NCBI RefSeq assembly: GCF_029263665.1
Contig: NZ_JAJUFQ010000002.1
Span: forward strand, 271,510-335,509
Length of the DNA stretch: 64,000 nucleotides
Direction: 5' to 3'
Source: Halomonas sp.
GTDB taxonomy: Bacteria; Pseudomonadota; Gammaproteobacteria; Pseudomonadales; Halomonadaceae
The notes below the pieces were generated by a model. The model saw nothing but the letters and a program-made list of their open reading frames with translations. It was not told the origin of the DNA and made no database searches. The position numbers and the translations under genes are program-made. Every line of letters begins with the position of its first letter. The first letter of the stretch is position 1. Shown here piece after piece: positions 21,880 to 31,066 of this stretch.

Positions 21880-22791
21880 TCAGCGAATATGCGCGAGGAT
21901 TCCATCAAGTTCGTCAAGACTGGAGTACTGAATCATCACTTTTCCCTTGCCAGCCTTTCCATGCTGAATTTTCACCGGCGCCCCCAACACTTCGGCCAGG
22001 CGTGTTTCCAAGCGCGCGACATCCTGGCTTGGCGGAGAAAGTTTAGTGGCCTTGGGTTTATCGCTGGTCAGTTGCTTGACCAAGGCTTCAGTGGCCCTCA
22101 CGGTAAGATCCTTGTTGACCACTTCATGGGCTGCCTTGCGTTGCTTGAGTGCAGGCAAGGTAAGCAGCGCACGAGCATGTCCCATGTCCAGATCACCTCG
22201 CTCAAGCAAGGTCTGAACTTCAGGATCCAGAGATAACAGACGTAACAGGTTGGCCACCTGGGCCCGGGAGCGTCCGACAGCATCGGCAACCTGCTGCTGA
22301 GTCAACTCGAACTCATCGATCAGACGCTTGAGCGCCAGTGCCTCTTCAACTGGATTGAGATTTTCACGCTGAATGTTTTCGATCAGGGCCAGAGCCAGGG
22401 CAACTTCATCGGTAACGTCACGCACCACTGCTGGAATAACATCCAGCTCGGCGAGTTGGGATGCGCGCCAGCGTCGCTCACCTGCGATGATTTCATAACG
22501 ATCGGGCCCGATGGGACGGACCACAATCGGCTGCATGACCCCCTGAGCACGGATGGAGTCCGCAAGCTCTTCCAGAGCTTCAGGACGGATGTCACGACGC
22601 GGCTGGTACTTTCCCCGACTCAACTGGCCAAGAGGCAGGCGTTCAAGACGATCCTGAACGCCAAGTGCGGCATCGACTGCGCCTTCGTTGCCATCAAGTC
22701 CGCTTTCGGGCAAGTCCAGGCTTTCGCGACGGCGAGCTCCAGCACCGATCAGAGCATCCAGGCCACGTCCCAAGGCGCGTTTACGGGTCAT
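21880..22791 (-). CDS. parB: Chromosome partitioning protein ParB (CTPase)
   Basis: Binds parS and spreads as a CTP-dependent clamp to segregate origins. The 303-residue protein begins with the A-L-G-R-G-L-D-A-L-I-G box that contacts ParA. The N-terminal domain follows, with Y-Q-P-R-R-D and the CTP-binding G-E-R-R-W-R-A-S near residue 105. The helix-turn-helix (Q-Q-V-A-D-A-V-G-R-S-R-A-Q-V-A-N-L-L-R-L-L) is near residue 165, and a C-terminal dimerisation domain ends the protein. Start ATG 22791 behind GAGGGGA, 50 bases after parA. Six matching parS palindromes lie at 50.4-56.9 kb. Confidence 0.97.
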   Translation of the reverse strand: MTRKRALGRGLDALIGAGARRRESLDLPESGLDGNEGAVDAALGVQDRLERLPLGQLSRGKYQPRRDIRPEALEELADSIRAQGVMQPIVVRPIGPDRYEIIAGERRWRASQLAELDVIPAVVRDVTDEVALALALIENIQRENLNPVEEALALKRLIDEFELTQQQVADAVGRSRAQVANLLRLLSLDPEVQTLLERGDLDMGHARALLTLPALKQRKAAHEVVNKDLTVRATEALVKQLTSDKPKATKLSPPSQDVARLETRLAEVLGAPVKIQHGKAGKGKVMIQYSSLDELDGILAHIR

Positions 22792-22840
22792 CGACTTCCC
22801 CTCATCTCACAAAGCAGACACTGCATCAAAAAAACGCTTA

Positions 22841-23611
22841 CTACAGAGACAGCCGGCGAATCAGTTCCTTGGCCAGCACTCGATGAGCCTGACTGCCCCG
22901 CGAGAAACGTGCGTACTTGGTCACTGGAAGACCATGGCTGGGCGCTTCAGCGACTCGCACATTGCGTGGAATCGTGGTCTTGAGCAGTGCGTCACCGAAA
23001 TAATCTCGCAGCTGCTTGCTGACATCGCGCGTAAGGCTGTTACGAGAATCGAACATGGTGCGCAGGATACCGTAGATCTCCAGAGAAGGGTTCACGCTAT
23101 CCTTGATCTGTTCGACGGTATCAAGCAACGCGGACAGGCCCTCGAGGGCATAGAACTCACACTGCAGGGGAATCAGTACGCCATTGGCGGCAGTCAGGGC
23201 ATTGACGGTCAACATATTGAGTGACGGCGGGCAATCGATCAATACGACGTCATACTCATTGGAGACCTCACCAAGCGCCTGAGCCAGACTGCGTTCTCGG
23301 CCATCTTCGCGCTCGAGCAGTTCGACTTCGGCTGCAGTAAGGTCACCATTGCCAGGCATCAAGGCATAACCGGCCTCAGGACAGTCGAGAATCACCTCGA
23401 CAGGACGTTTCTCACCGAGAATCACGTCAAGCACGCTACCATCCAGGCTATGCTTGTCGACCCCACTCCCCATGGTGGCATGGCCTTGAGGGTCAAGATC
23501 GACCATCAGCACTCGACGATCCAATGCCGCGAGACTCGCAGCCAAGTTGACGGCAGAAGTGGTCTTTCCGACTCCGCCCTTCTGGTTGGTCACGGCGATG
23601 ATTTTGGTCAC
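22841..23611 (-). CDS. parA: Chromosome partitioning ATPase ParA
   Basis: Deviant Walker-A ATPase (K-G-G-V-G-K-T-T) of 256 residues, with the Walker B region V-L-I-D-C-P-P-S-L and the A-K and D-x-D-P-Q-G-H-A-T motifs of chromosomal ParA/Soj. It forms the nucleoid-bound gradient that pulls ParB-parS. Start placed at GTG 23611 with AAGGA upstream (protein V/M-T-K-I-I-A-V-T-N-Q-K); the frame extends to 23677 without family similarity. It is cotranscribed with parB. Confidence 0.97.
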   Translation of the reverse strand: MTKIIAVTNQKGGVGKTTSAVNLAASLAALDRRVLMVDLDPQGHATMGSGVDKHSLDGSVLDVILGEKRPVEVILDCPEAGYALMPGNGDLTAAEVELLEREDGRERSLAQALGEVSNEYDVVLIDCPPSLNMLTVNALTAANGVLIPLQCEFYALEGLSALLDTVEQIKDSVNPSLEIYGILRTMFDSRNSLTRDVSKQLRDYFGDALLKTTIPRNVRVAEAPSHGLPVTKYARFSRGSQAHRVLAKELIRRLSL

Positions 23612-23791
23612 GTCGTCATCCTTGTTCGGTGTTCTCGGGCGACAGATGGCCGAACAGCTCGGCCTCTGGCCAGGCATTGTACGAAAATTGTCTGCTCTCG
23701 CTGAGACCTTTCATGCCAAACCTGGAACTTGGGGATAGAGACTAGCGGCCTGAGGCGTCAGGTTCCAGCGCTAGATGTTTCTTCCCTGTTT

Positions 23792-24451
23792 CTAAACTGA
23801 TGGTTCCAAAATGACCAATTCACGATTGCCGGGCTCGAAAGGGACTTTCAGCGAATGACGCGATACCTGATGAACATTGGTGGCCAGCCCCGCCAGTTCA
23901 TCATCCACGGCCGGCCCTTTCATCGCCAGCCATTGACCATCGTCAGCCACAAGATTCCGGGTCAGTTCAATAAAATCTGACAGGTTGGCAAAAGCCCGGG
24001 AGACAATCTGATCGAAACCACCAGGAGGCGCCTCGAAGGATTCGACCCGGGCTTGAACAGGCGAGGCATTGGTCAATCCCAGTTCCATGACTGCCTGACG
24101 CTGGAAGCGTACTTTCTTGCCATTGCTGTCAAGCAGGGTGACCTGCAGAGACGGCTCCAGAATGGCCAGTACCAATCCCGGAAGGCCAGGCCCCGCACCA
24201 ACATCGAGAACTCCCGGCCCCTTGACCCAGGGCAGGATGGAAGCACTATCGAGCAAATGCCGCGACACCATGTCCAACGGATCTCGAACAGCAGTGAGGT
24301 TATAAGCGCGATTCCACTTGTGTAACAACCCCACCAACGCCACCAGCTTGTCCTGTTGGCCGGCATCACAGGCAACCTCCAGCTCCCCGAGCCCCTGAGC
24401 GAGGCGATCAGCGATCTGTTGTTCCAGTGCAGAAGTCAAAGCTGGCGTCAT
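23792..24451 (-). CDS. rsmG: 16S rRNA (guanine527-N7)-methyltransferase
   Basis: SAM-dependent methyltransferase (GidB), 219 residues, that modifies G527 in the 530 loop of 16S rRNA. The cofactor motif [12 protein letters not shown] is near residue 80, and [11 protein letters not shown] precedes it. Its ATG overlaps the mnmG stop by four bases (ATGA), showing translational coupling. Confidence 0.97.
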   Translation of the reverse strand: MTPALTSALEQQIADRLAQGLGELEVACDAGQQDKLVALVGLLHKWNRAYNLTAVRDPLDMVSRHLLDSASILPWVKGPGVLDVGAGPGLPGLVLAILEPSLQVTLLDSNGKKVRFQRQAVMELGLTNASPVQARVESFEAPPGGFDQIVSRAFANLSDFIELTRNLVADDGQWLAMKGPAVDDELAGLATNVHQVSRHSLKVPFEPGNRELVILEPSV

Positions 24452-26361
24452 CCGGTCACCTGCTCATTGTTCGGTGTTGTTGCCACTTCCTTGATCAGAT
24501 GACGTTTCTTCAAATAAATCAAAAGAATGGAAACAGCAGCAGGTGTCACACCAGAAATGCGTCCAGCCTGAGCCAACGTTGCAGGACGGGCATCGTTGAG
24601 CTTCTGGCGAATTTCATGTGACAACCCTTCGATCGCGTTGTAATCCAGATCCCCGGGCAAGGCCATTGATTCATGGCGCTTGAGTTTGTCGATTTCGTCC
24701 TGCTGACGATCGATATAGCCCTGATACTTGGCCTGGATCTGCACTTGCTCGGCAACTTGCTCGTCAGCGACAGCTTCTCCTACCAGACCAGCTACATCGT
24801 AGTAGGCCAGTTCCGGTCGCTTGAGCAGGTCCATCAGGTTGTATTCCCGAGACAAAGGCTTTCCTGTACTTGCTTCAACCTTGGCTGCCGCTGCCGTTCC
24901 CGGTTGAACCCAGGAAGCCTTGAGACGTGCGCTCTCGCTTTCAACCGCTTCGCGTTTGGCAGAAAAACTGGCCCACCGTTCATCATCGATCAAGCCCAGT
25001 TTGCGACCCTGTTCCGTCAGTCGCATGTCGGCATTGTCCTCACGCAGCAACAAGCGGTATTCCGCACGTGACGTGAACATGCGGTAAGGCTCTTTGGTGC
25101 CGAGAGTGATCAGGTCATCCACCAGCACGCCGAGATAAGCTTCGTCACGACGTGGACACCAGGCATCCTGCTCCTTGGCACGCAAGGCGGCATTGAGACC
25201 AGCAAGCAGGCCTTGAGCTCCTGCTTCCTCGTATCCTGTAGTGCCATTGATCTGCCCTGCGAAAAACAGGTTGTGGATAAATCTGGTTTCCAGTGAATGC
25301 TTCAGATCACGGGGATCGAAGAAGTCGTACTCGATGGCATAACCCGGTCGGGTAATGTGCGCATTTTCCAGCCCCACCATAGAACGTACCACCTTGAGCT
25401 GCACATCAAATGGCAATGACGTAGAGATACCATTTGGGTATAGCTCATGTGTATCAAGGCCTTCAGGTTCGATGAACACCTGATGGCTGGCCTTGTCGGC
25501 AAAACGATGCACCTTGTCCTCGATGGATGGGCAATAGCGCGGACCGACACCTTCGATGACACCGGAAAACATCGGTGAACGATCGAGGTTATCGAAGATG
25601 ATCTGGTGAGTCTGCTCATTGGTGTGAGCAATATGGCAACTGACCTGACGTGGATGCATCTCCCGCGAGCCGATATAGGACATCACCGGAGTCGGAGTAT
25701 CCCCTGGCTGCTCCTCGAGCCTGGAGAAATCCACGCTCTTGGCATCAATACGAGGAGGAGTCCCTGTCTTCAGACGATCGACCCGGAACGGCAGTGCGCG
25801 CAGACGCTCAGCCAAGGCATTGGAAGGCGGGTCACCAGCACGGCCTCCCCGACTCTGCTGCAGGCCGATGTGGATAATCCCGCCGAGAAAGGTCCCTGTG
25901 CATAACACGACGGTTTCACTCATGAAACGGATGCCGGTTTCAGTGACTACGCCCCGCACAGTGTCATTTTCAACGACCAGGTCTCCAGCCGCCTGCTGGA
26001 ACAGCGTCAGGTTGGGCTGGTTTTCCAGGATGTGGCGAATGGCTGCCTTGTAGCGAATGCGATCGGCTTGAGCCCGAGTAGCACGTACAGCAGGTCCTTT
26101 GCGCGCATTGAGCACACGAAACTGAATGCCCCCGAGGTCCGTTGCCAGACCCATGGCACCACCAAGCGCATCGATCTCCTTGACCAGGTGACTCTTGCCA
26201 ATCCCGCCAATGGCAGGATTACAGGACATTTGGCCCAGGGTTTCGATGTTGTGTGTCAGCAGCAGGGTCTGGCAACCCATGCGGGCAGAGGCCAGGGCAG
26301 CTTCCGTTCCAGCATGGCCACCGCCGATGACGATGACGTCAAAGCGGTCGGGATACTCCAA
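24448..26361 (-). CDS. mnmG: tRNA uridine-34 carboxymethylaminomethyl synthesis protein MnmG
   Basis: FAD-dependent partner of MnmE in wobble-uridine modification (formerly gidA), 637 residues. The N-terminal dinucleotide fold is [24 protein letters not shown] and the helical C-terminal domain are also present. The start is TTG at 26361 behind GAGGTGA, giving the expected [10 protein letters not shown]. The coding strand contains two perfect DnaA boxes (25272-25280 and 25869-25877). Its partner mnmE is 16 kb away here. Confidence 0.98.
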   Translation of the reverse strand: MEYPDRFDVIVIGGGHAGTEAALASARMGCQTLLLTHNIETLGQMSCNPAIGGIGKSHLVKEIDALGGAMGLATDLGGIQFRVLNARKGPAVRATRAQADRIRYKAAIRHILENQPNLTLFQQAAGDLVVENDTVRGVVTETGIRFMSETVVLCTGTFLGGIIHIGLQQSRGGRAGDPPSNALAERLRALPFRVDRLKTGTPPRIDAKSVDFSRLEEQPGDTPTPVMSYIGSREMHPRQVSCHIAHTNEQTHQIIFDNLDRSPMFSGVIEGVGPRYCPSIEDKVHRFADKASHQVFIEPEGLDTHELYPNGISTSLPFDVQLKVVRSMVGLENAHITRPGYAIEYDFFDPRDLKHSLETRFIHNLFFAGQINGTTGYEEAGAQGLLAGLNAALRAKEQDAWCPRRDEAYLGVLVDDLITLGTKEPYRMFTSRAEYRLLLREDNADMRLTEQGRKLGLIDDERWASFSAKREAVESESARLKASWVQPGTAAAAKVEASTGKPLSREYNLMDLLKRPELAYYDVAGLVGEAVADEQVAEQVQIQAKYQGYIDRQQDEIDKLKRHESMALPGDLDYNAIEGLSHEIRQKLNDARPATLAQAGRISGVTPAAVSILLIYLKKRHLIKEVATTPNNEQVTG

Positions 26362-26439
26362 GGTTCACCTCGTTTGGCGCTCAGGCGCCAGCGCAAAAAT
26401 TAATAGTACATCAGGGATGTTCTGAAGATCAGCCGGCCA

Positions 26440-26833
26440 GTATACGCCCCTTGTGGGTAAACGTCAGGGTTTTCCACACCCAGGTTAGCCAGTTCCTCTC
26501 CTCTCTAATTAAACAATACGTATAAAAAGAAAGAAGTTCTGTTATGGTAGTTACTACTGTTGTGGGTAATTTCTGTGGAAAATCTAGTTTTTCCATTTAA
26601 AAACATAAAGATGAATTGTTTACAAAATTCTGGAGAAGAGGCCTATGAGCTGCGGACTCCCTGTCTTGATGCTGTGGATGAAACCCTTGGTTACCCACAT
26701 CCGATAGGGTCCACCAGTTATCCACCGACCTCATGAGGACTTGTCACCGCAGAGGTGAACAAGAGACGAATTTGCCTGAAACCCGCATGATAACTGGGAT
26801 GGAGGAATAATCCCGGTTTTCTTATCCACAGGC
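26440..26833. other. oriC: Candidate origin: DnaA-box cluster upstream of mnmG
   Basis: Part of a 562-base gene-free stretch between mnmG and the amino-acid transporter. I count seven DnaA-box-like sites. TTATCCACA is at 26822-26830. TTTTCCACA is at 26469-26477 and, reversed, 26574-26582. The one-mismatch forms are TTACCCACA at 26691-26699 and reversed at 26452-26460 and 26561-26569, and TTATCCACC at 26718-26726. An AT-rich segment at about 26505-26635 could be the unwinding element. The position next to mnmG is that of E. coli oriC. Whether this site is active, or the one beside dnaA, cannot be decided by eye. Confidence 0.55.
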
Positions 26834-26868
26834 AAAAAAATCCCCTGTCGATAATCTCGCCAGGGGAT
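26834..26868 (-). terminator. Terminator of the amino-acid transporter operon
   Basis: ATCCCCTG (26840-26847) pairs with CAGGGGAT (26861-26868), and in the leftward direction a seven-T run follows (A-run 26834-26840). It lies about 55 bases beyond the stop of the ATP-binding protein and would keep its transcript out of the DnaA-box cluster. Confidence 0.8.
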
Positions 26869-26923
26869 CGAGGGGCTGCAGAGGTGGGTTTCACGTTCAA
26901 TCCAGAGTGGGCCGACACTTCAT

Positions 26924-27712
26924 CTAATGTTTCAATACCCGGGAAAGAAAGGATTGTGTTCTTTCATTCTGGGGGTTGTCGAAGACTTCATCAGGGCGCC
27001 CCTGCTCGACAATTTCACCCTGGTGGATATAGATCACTCTGTCGGCGACTTCCCGGGCAAACCCCATCTCATGGGTAACGATTATCATGGTCATGCCATC
27101 CCGAGCCAGCTCGCGCATGGCATCAAGCACTTCCCCTATCATCTCTGGATCCAGCGCCGAGGTTGGTTCATCAAACAACATCAGCCGCGGTTCCATGGCC
27201 AAGGCCCGGGCCAGGGCGACGCGTTGCTGCTGGCCTCCTGAAAGCTGAGAGGGGTACTTGTCCGCCTGGTCGCGAATGCCAACCCTATCCAGAAGCCGTT
27301 CGGCAATTTCCATTGCCTGCGGCATAGCCATGCCTTTCACCTTGGTAGGAGCCAGGGTGATGTTGTCGCGCACGTTAAGGTGAGGAAAAAGGTTGAACTG
27401 CTGGAACACCATGCCAACTTCCGTGCGAATGGTCTGCAGAGCACGGCTGGCCTTGCCATAGGGCCGCAGGTCGTGGCCATCGACACGCAACTGGCCTTGC
27501 TGGAACTCTTCCAGGCCATTGATGCAGCGGATCAGAGTGGATTTACCGGAGCCACTGGCGCCGATGATGACGACAACTTCACCGTGGCTGACGTCGAGAT
27601 CGATATTCTTCAATACATGGTGGGCACCATAGTACTTGTTCAATTTGCGCAGTCTGACGATGGATTCACCGTCTCTGTGAGCTGTTGCGCTAGTGCTGAG
27701 TGCATGACTCAT
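26924..27712 (-). CDS. Polar amino-acid ABC transporter, ATP-binding subunit
   Basis: A 262-residue ABC ATPase of the GlnQ/HisP/ArtP class. Walker A is G-A-S-G-S-G-K-S-T near residue 53, the Q-loop is Q-Q-F-N-L-F-P-H, the signature is L-S-G-G-Q-Q-Q-R near 155, Walker B is [13 protein letters not shown], and the switch His is in V-T-H-E-M-G-F. It powers the permease and binding protein encoded just upstream. Start ATG 27712. Substrate not determinable beyond polar amino acid. Confidence 0.95.
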   Translation of the reverse strand: MSHALSTSATAHRDGESIVRLRKLNKYYGAHHVLKNIDLDVSHGEVVVIIGASGSGKSTLIRCINGLEEFQQGQLRVDGHDLRPYGKASRALQTIRTEVGMVFQQFNLFPHLNVRDNITLAPTKVKGMAMPQAMEIAERLLDRVGIRDQADKYPSQLSGGQQQRVALARALAMEPRLMLFDEPTSALDPEMIGEVLDAMRELARDGMTMIIVTHEMGFAREVADRVIYIHQGEIVEQGRPDEVFDNPQNERTQSFLSRVLKH

Positions 27713-27761
27713 GTCGTGTTGTCCTGTCGTTGAGACCGTTGAAGTAGTGAGGTCCAGTGGG

Positions 27762-28430
27762 TTATTGGCCGACTAATCCCCTGCGTTCCAGCAAACGCAG
27801 GAGCAAGGACAGGGTTAAGGTGATGGCCAGGTACATCAGAGCCACCATCAGGTATACCTCCAGAGCAGTGAAGGTGGTGGCAATATAGATCTGGCCTTGG
27901 CGAACCAGCTCCCCTACGCCTATGACGGCGAACAGAGAGGTGTCCTTGATGCTGATGATGCCTTGGTTTCCCAATGCGGGAATCATGCGTCGGAAAGCCT
28001 GGGGCCAGATGATGTAACGGAAGGTATTCAAGCGCGACAGGCCCAGAGACAGGCCCGCCTCACGTTGACCTCGTTCGATGGATTGGATGCCTCCACGCAC
28101 GACTTCAGAGATATAGGCTCCGGAATTGACGGCAATGGCAGCAATACCGGCTGTAAGCGGGCCAATGTGACCGATCACGTCGGAAAGGCCGTAGAAGATG
28201 AACAGGACCTGGACCAGCACCGGAGTGCCACGGAATATTTCGATATAGACGATGGCGGGAACACGTAGCCAGCGACTGGGAGATATTCGCAACAGGCCAA
28301 AGAAGATGCCGATGAAGAAGCCGATGGCCAGACCGACGATGGAGATCAGCAGTGTATAGGGAATGCCTGTCAGCAGATGGGGAATGGAGGACAATGCTGC
28401 CGACCAGTCGAATGTAAAGTTGGAGTTCAC
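27762..28430 (-). CDS. Polar amino-acid ABC transporter, permease
   Basis: A 222-residue HisM/GlnP-type inner-membrane permease with about five helices. The family's ATPase-coupling loop is [18 protein letters not shown] near residue 110, and F-R-G-T-P-V-L-V-Q is present. Only one permease gene is found, so it probably works as a homodimer. The start is GTG at 28430 preceded by GAGGGAG. It lies between the ATPase and binding-protein genes. Confidence 0.94.
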   Translation of the reverse strand: MNSNFTFDWSAALSSIPHLLTGIPYTLLISIVGLAIGFFIGIFFGLLRISPSRWLRVPAIVYIEIFRGTPVLVQVLFIFYGLSDVIGHIGPLTAGIAAIAVNSGAYISEVVRGGIQSIERGQREAGLSLGLSRLNTFRYIIWPQAFRRMIPALGNQGIISIKDTSLFAVIGVGELVRQGQIYIATTFTALEVYLMVALMYLAITLTLSLLLRLLERRGLVGQ

Positions 28431-28472
28431 TCAGGATCTCCCTCGAGCAGTAGAGTCAGGGAAAATGCAAAG

Positions 28473-28496
28473 AGGGCCGGATGATGATCCGGCCCT
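28473..28496 (-). terminator. Hairpin between binding-protein and permease genes
   Basis: A perfect ten-base stem AGGGCCGGAT (28473-28482) and ATCCGGCCCT (28487-28496) with a four-base loop, without a good T-run. It sits in the gap downstream of the binding-protein gene and is likely a partial terminator or RNA-stabilising structure that keeps binding protein in excess over the membrane subunits. Confidence 0.6.
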
Positions 28497-28548
28497 TTCG
28501 CTTCTTTCACAGGTATCACGTTAGAACCTCGATGTGACGAGAGTGGAA

Positions 28549-29304
28549 TCACTCGTCGCCAGAGGAACCAAACCACTTGGCGTGTATGCTGTCGTAGGTA
28601 CCGTCTTCCTTCATGGACGCCAGGGCCTCGTTGACAGGCTTGACCCATTCGCTGTCCTTGGTGAAGACGATGCCGTATTGCTGCCCCTCGTAGAGAGGGC
28701 CTACGACCTTGACCTTGTCCTTGCCTCGTGTCTGGGAGAAGTAGCCGACATTGGGAGCATCATAGAAGACGGCATCGACACTGCCGCCAAGCAAGGCCAT
28801 GTACATGTCAGCAGAGCCTGGGTAAGGCGTGATGGTCGATGTTTCTCCGAGCGTTTCCTGCAGGTAGTCGAAGCTGGTGGAGCCAATCTTGGTGCCCACG
28901 CGCATGCCTGACAGGTCATCTATGCTGGTGACATCCTCCTGGTCGGCCTTGACCAGGATTTGTAGACCACTGTCGTAATAAGGATCGGAGAAGTCGACGA
29001 TCTTGGCTCGTTCATCGGTGATCGTGATACCGGCAATGGCAATGTCCACGTTACCGGTTTGAACTGCGGGAATGATGCCATTGAAATCCATGGTGCGGAC
29101 TTCGTAGTCGAAACCGGCCCGTTCGCTCAATTCCGCAATGATATCCATGTCAAATCCAACCATTTCGCCGGATTCCTGGTCCATCATCTCGAAGGGGACG
29201 AAGCTGGGATCAGTGGCGACGGTCAGGGTTTCGGAATGTGCAAGGCCAGCGCCCGCGATCATCATCACTGCTGCGAGAGCCGTGGAAGTCAGTGCGGTTT
29301 TCAT
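28549..29304 (-). CDS. Polar amino-acid ABC transporter, periplasmic binding protein
   Basis: A 251-residue SBP_bac_3-family protein. A signal peptide (M-K-T-A-L-T-S to A-L-A-H-S-E) precedes the ligand domain. Family motifs are V-A-T-D-P-S-F-V-P-F-E, V-G-F-D-M-D-I-I-A, G-I-T-I-T-D-E-R-A-K-I-V-D-F-S-D-P-Y-Y and the closing H-A-K-W-F-G. It captures an amino acid in the periplasm for the downstream permease and ATPase. Start at ATG 29304 behind AGGGGA; an upstream GTG frame to 29349 lacks a signal-like start. Confidence 0.94.
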   Translation of the reverse strand: MKTALTSTALAAVMMIAGAGLAHSETLTVATDPSFVPFEMMDQESGEMVGFDMDIIAELSERAGFDYEVRTMDFNGIIPAVQTGNVDIAIAGITITDERAKIVDFSDPYYDSGLQILVKADQEDVTSIDDLSGMRVGTKIGSTSFDYLQETLGETSTITPYPGSADMYMALLGGSVDAVFYDAPNVGYFSQTRGKDKVKVVGPLYEGQQYGIVFTKDSEWVKPVNEALASMKEDGTYDSIHAKWFGSSGDE

Positions 29305-29446
29305 GGGGGGTCCCCTGTTGGAGTTATTGTCGAATACCCCAACTACCATGGCTGACTTGAGATAAAAGGGTCAAGTTACATAAATTTTCAATAGGGCGAA
29401 AATCGTGGCCATTTCAAGGCCAGAAAGCCAGCAAGTAAGTACTCGC

Positions 29447-29800
29447 TTACACCATGAAAGAGGCGCCGCAGCCACAAGTGCTGGTGGCATTGGGGTTCTG
29501 AACCAGGAAGCGTGCGCCTGCGAGGCCTTCTTCATAGTCTATGGTGGAGCCGACAAGATACTGGTAGGAAAGGGGATCGATCACCAGTGACACATCGCCA
29601 AAAGGGATTTCGGTATCATCGTCATTGATGGCATCGGCTACGTCGAAGCCATACTGAAAACCAGAACACCCCCCTCCTGTGACGTAGACACGCAGGGAAA
29701 GACGGTCGTTGCCTTCATCGGCCTTGAGGGCCTGCAGGCGGCGACGTGCGTTGTCTGACAGCATCAGAGGCGTGGGAATGAAGGATTCGGCACCGCTCAT
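29447..29800 (-). CDS. erpA: Iron-sulfur cluster insertion protein ErpA
   Basis: An A-type Fe-S carrier of 117 residues. The three cluster-ligand cysteines are visible in [10 protein letters not shown] and S-T-C-G-C-G-A-S-F. ErpA passes clusters to apoproteins such as isoprenoid enzymes IspG and IspH. Start ATG 29800 with CGGAG upstream. The next gene upstream, in the same direction, is argC, 135 bases away. Confidence 0.96.
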   Translation of the reverse strand: MSGAESFIPTPLMLSDNARRRLQALKADEGNDRLSLRVYVTGGGCSGFQYGFDVADAINDDDTEIPFGDVSLVIDPLSYQYLVGSTIDYEEGLAGARFLVQNPNATSTCGCGASFMV

Positions 29801-29885
29801 GGTCGAGCTCCGGAAATCGGTGAATGGCGATCAACACCGTATTATCCGGAATTCCCACTAATTTGGTCAACTTTATCCTGCTGAT

Positions 29886-29911
29886 CGCCTCCTATCAGAC
29901 GACAGGAGGCG
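29886..29911 (-). other. Hairpin downstream of argC
   Basis: CGCCTCCT (29886-29893) pairs with AGGAGGCG (29904-29911) about 25 bases past the argC stop. The sequence beyond it is not T-rich, so termination is uncertain. Confidence 0.4.
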
Positions 29912-29935
29912 GCCAGGCCCGGCGTGATCGCTTGA

Positions 29936-30970
29936 TCAGGGCATGATGGCCGGAGCATCGAGACCTGCAGTCTCATCGAAGCCAAACATCAAGTTCAAGT
30001 TATGCACAGCCTGACCTGAAGCTCCCTTGACCAGATTGTCGATCACTGAAAGCACGATCACGGTATCGCCGTCGCCAGGGCGGTGAATGGCCAGGCGGCA
30101 CATGTTGGCACCCTTGACGCTACGCGTTTCCGGGTGACTGCCGGGAGGCATCACGTCGACAAAGGGTTCATTGGCATAGCGTTCTTCGAAGTGTTTCTGC
30201 AAGTCTTCGGGTTCACTGGTCAGACGCCCATACAGCGTCGCGTGAATACCGCGGATCATCGGCGTCAGGTGAGGCACAAAGGTCAGACCGACTTCATTGC
30301 CAGCCGCATCTCCCAGGCCTTGACGAATTTCCGGTAGATGCCGGTGCCCCGATGCACCATAGGCCTTGAGGGACTCACTGGCTTCAGCCAACAGAGATGG
30401 TACCTTGGCACCTCGCCCGGCACCTGTGACGCCGGACTTGCAGTCGGCGATCAGGTGTTGTGGGTCGATCAAGCCGGCCTCGAGCAATGGCAGGAAGCCG
30501 AGCTGCACGGCAGTGGGATAACAGCCGGGAACCGCGATCAGGCGTGAAGAGCGGATACGTTCACGATTGACTTCAGGCAGGCCATAGACAGCTTCCCCAA
30601 GCAACTCAGGAGCGCCATGAGGCTGGCCGTACCACTCAGCCCAAAGCTTCGCATCGCGTATACGGAAGTCGGCTGACAAGTCGATGATACGAGTGCCCTG
30701 CTCCAGCAGTTCTCCAGCCAGAGCATGAGCAACGCCATGAGGCGTGGCAAAGAACACGGCATCGCACTTGCCCAGGCGTACCGGGTCGGGCTCAGAGAAG
30801 CGCAGTTCATCGTAGTGACCACGCAGGTTGGGATACAGATCGCAGACCCCCAGGCCCGACTCGCTTCGGGAGGTGATGGCCTCGACTTCGACATGGGGGT
30901 GACGTGCCAGAAGCCTGAGCAGTTCGACGCCGGTATAGCCAGTACCGCCGACAATTCCAACCTTGATCAC
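29936..30970 (-). CDS. argC: N-acetyl-gamma-glutamyl-phosphate reductase
   Basis: Third step of arginine synthesis: NADPH reduction of N-acetylglutamyl phosphate to the semialdehyde. The 344-residue protein has the NADP fold [16 protein letters not shown] and the catalytic Cys in V-P-G-C-Y-P-T-A-V. Start set at GTG 30970, with AGGAG seven bases upstream; the frame continues to 31117 but the extra 49 residues have no family counterpart. Divergent from the ClC gene, with a shared 96-base promoter region. Confidence 0.96.
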   Translation of the reverse strand: MIKVGIVGGTGYTGVELLRLLARHPHVEVEAITSRSESGLGVCDLYPNLRGHYDELRFSEPDPVRLGKCDAVFFATPHGVAHALAGELLEQGTRIIDLSADFRIRDAKLWAEWYGQPHGAPELLGEAVYGLPEVNRERIRSSRLIAVPGCYPTAVQLGFLPLLEAGLIDPQHLIADCKSGVTGAGRGAKVPSLLAEASESLKAYGASGHRHLPEIRQGLGDAAGNEVGLTFVPHLTPMIRGIHATLYGRLTSEPEDLQKHFEERYANEPFVDVMPPGSHPETRSVKGANMCRLAIHRPGDGDTVIVLSVIDNLVKGASGQAVHNLNLMFGFDETAGLDAPAIMP

Positions 30971-31066
30971 TTGGGTGCTCCTGTATATGGGGACATCATT
31001 CGCTCTATGATACACAAGGGTAACACCGCTTAAGGAAACTCTTGTTCTTAGATCAAGGAAAGTTCT

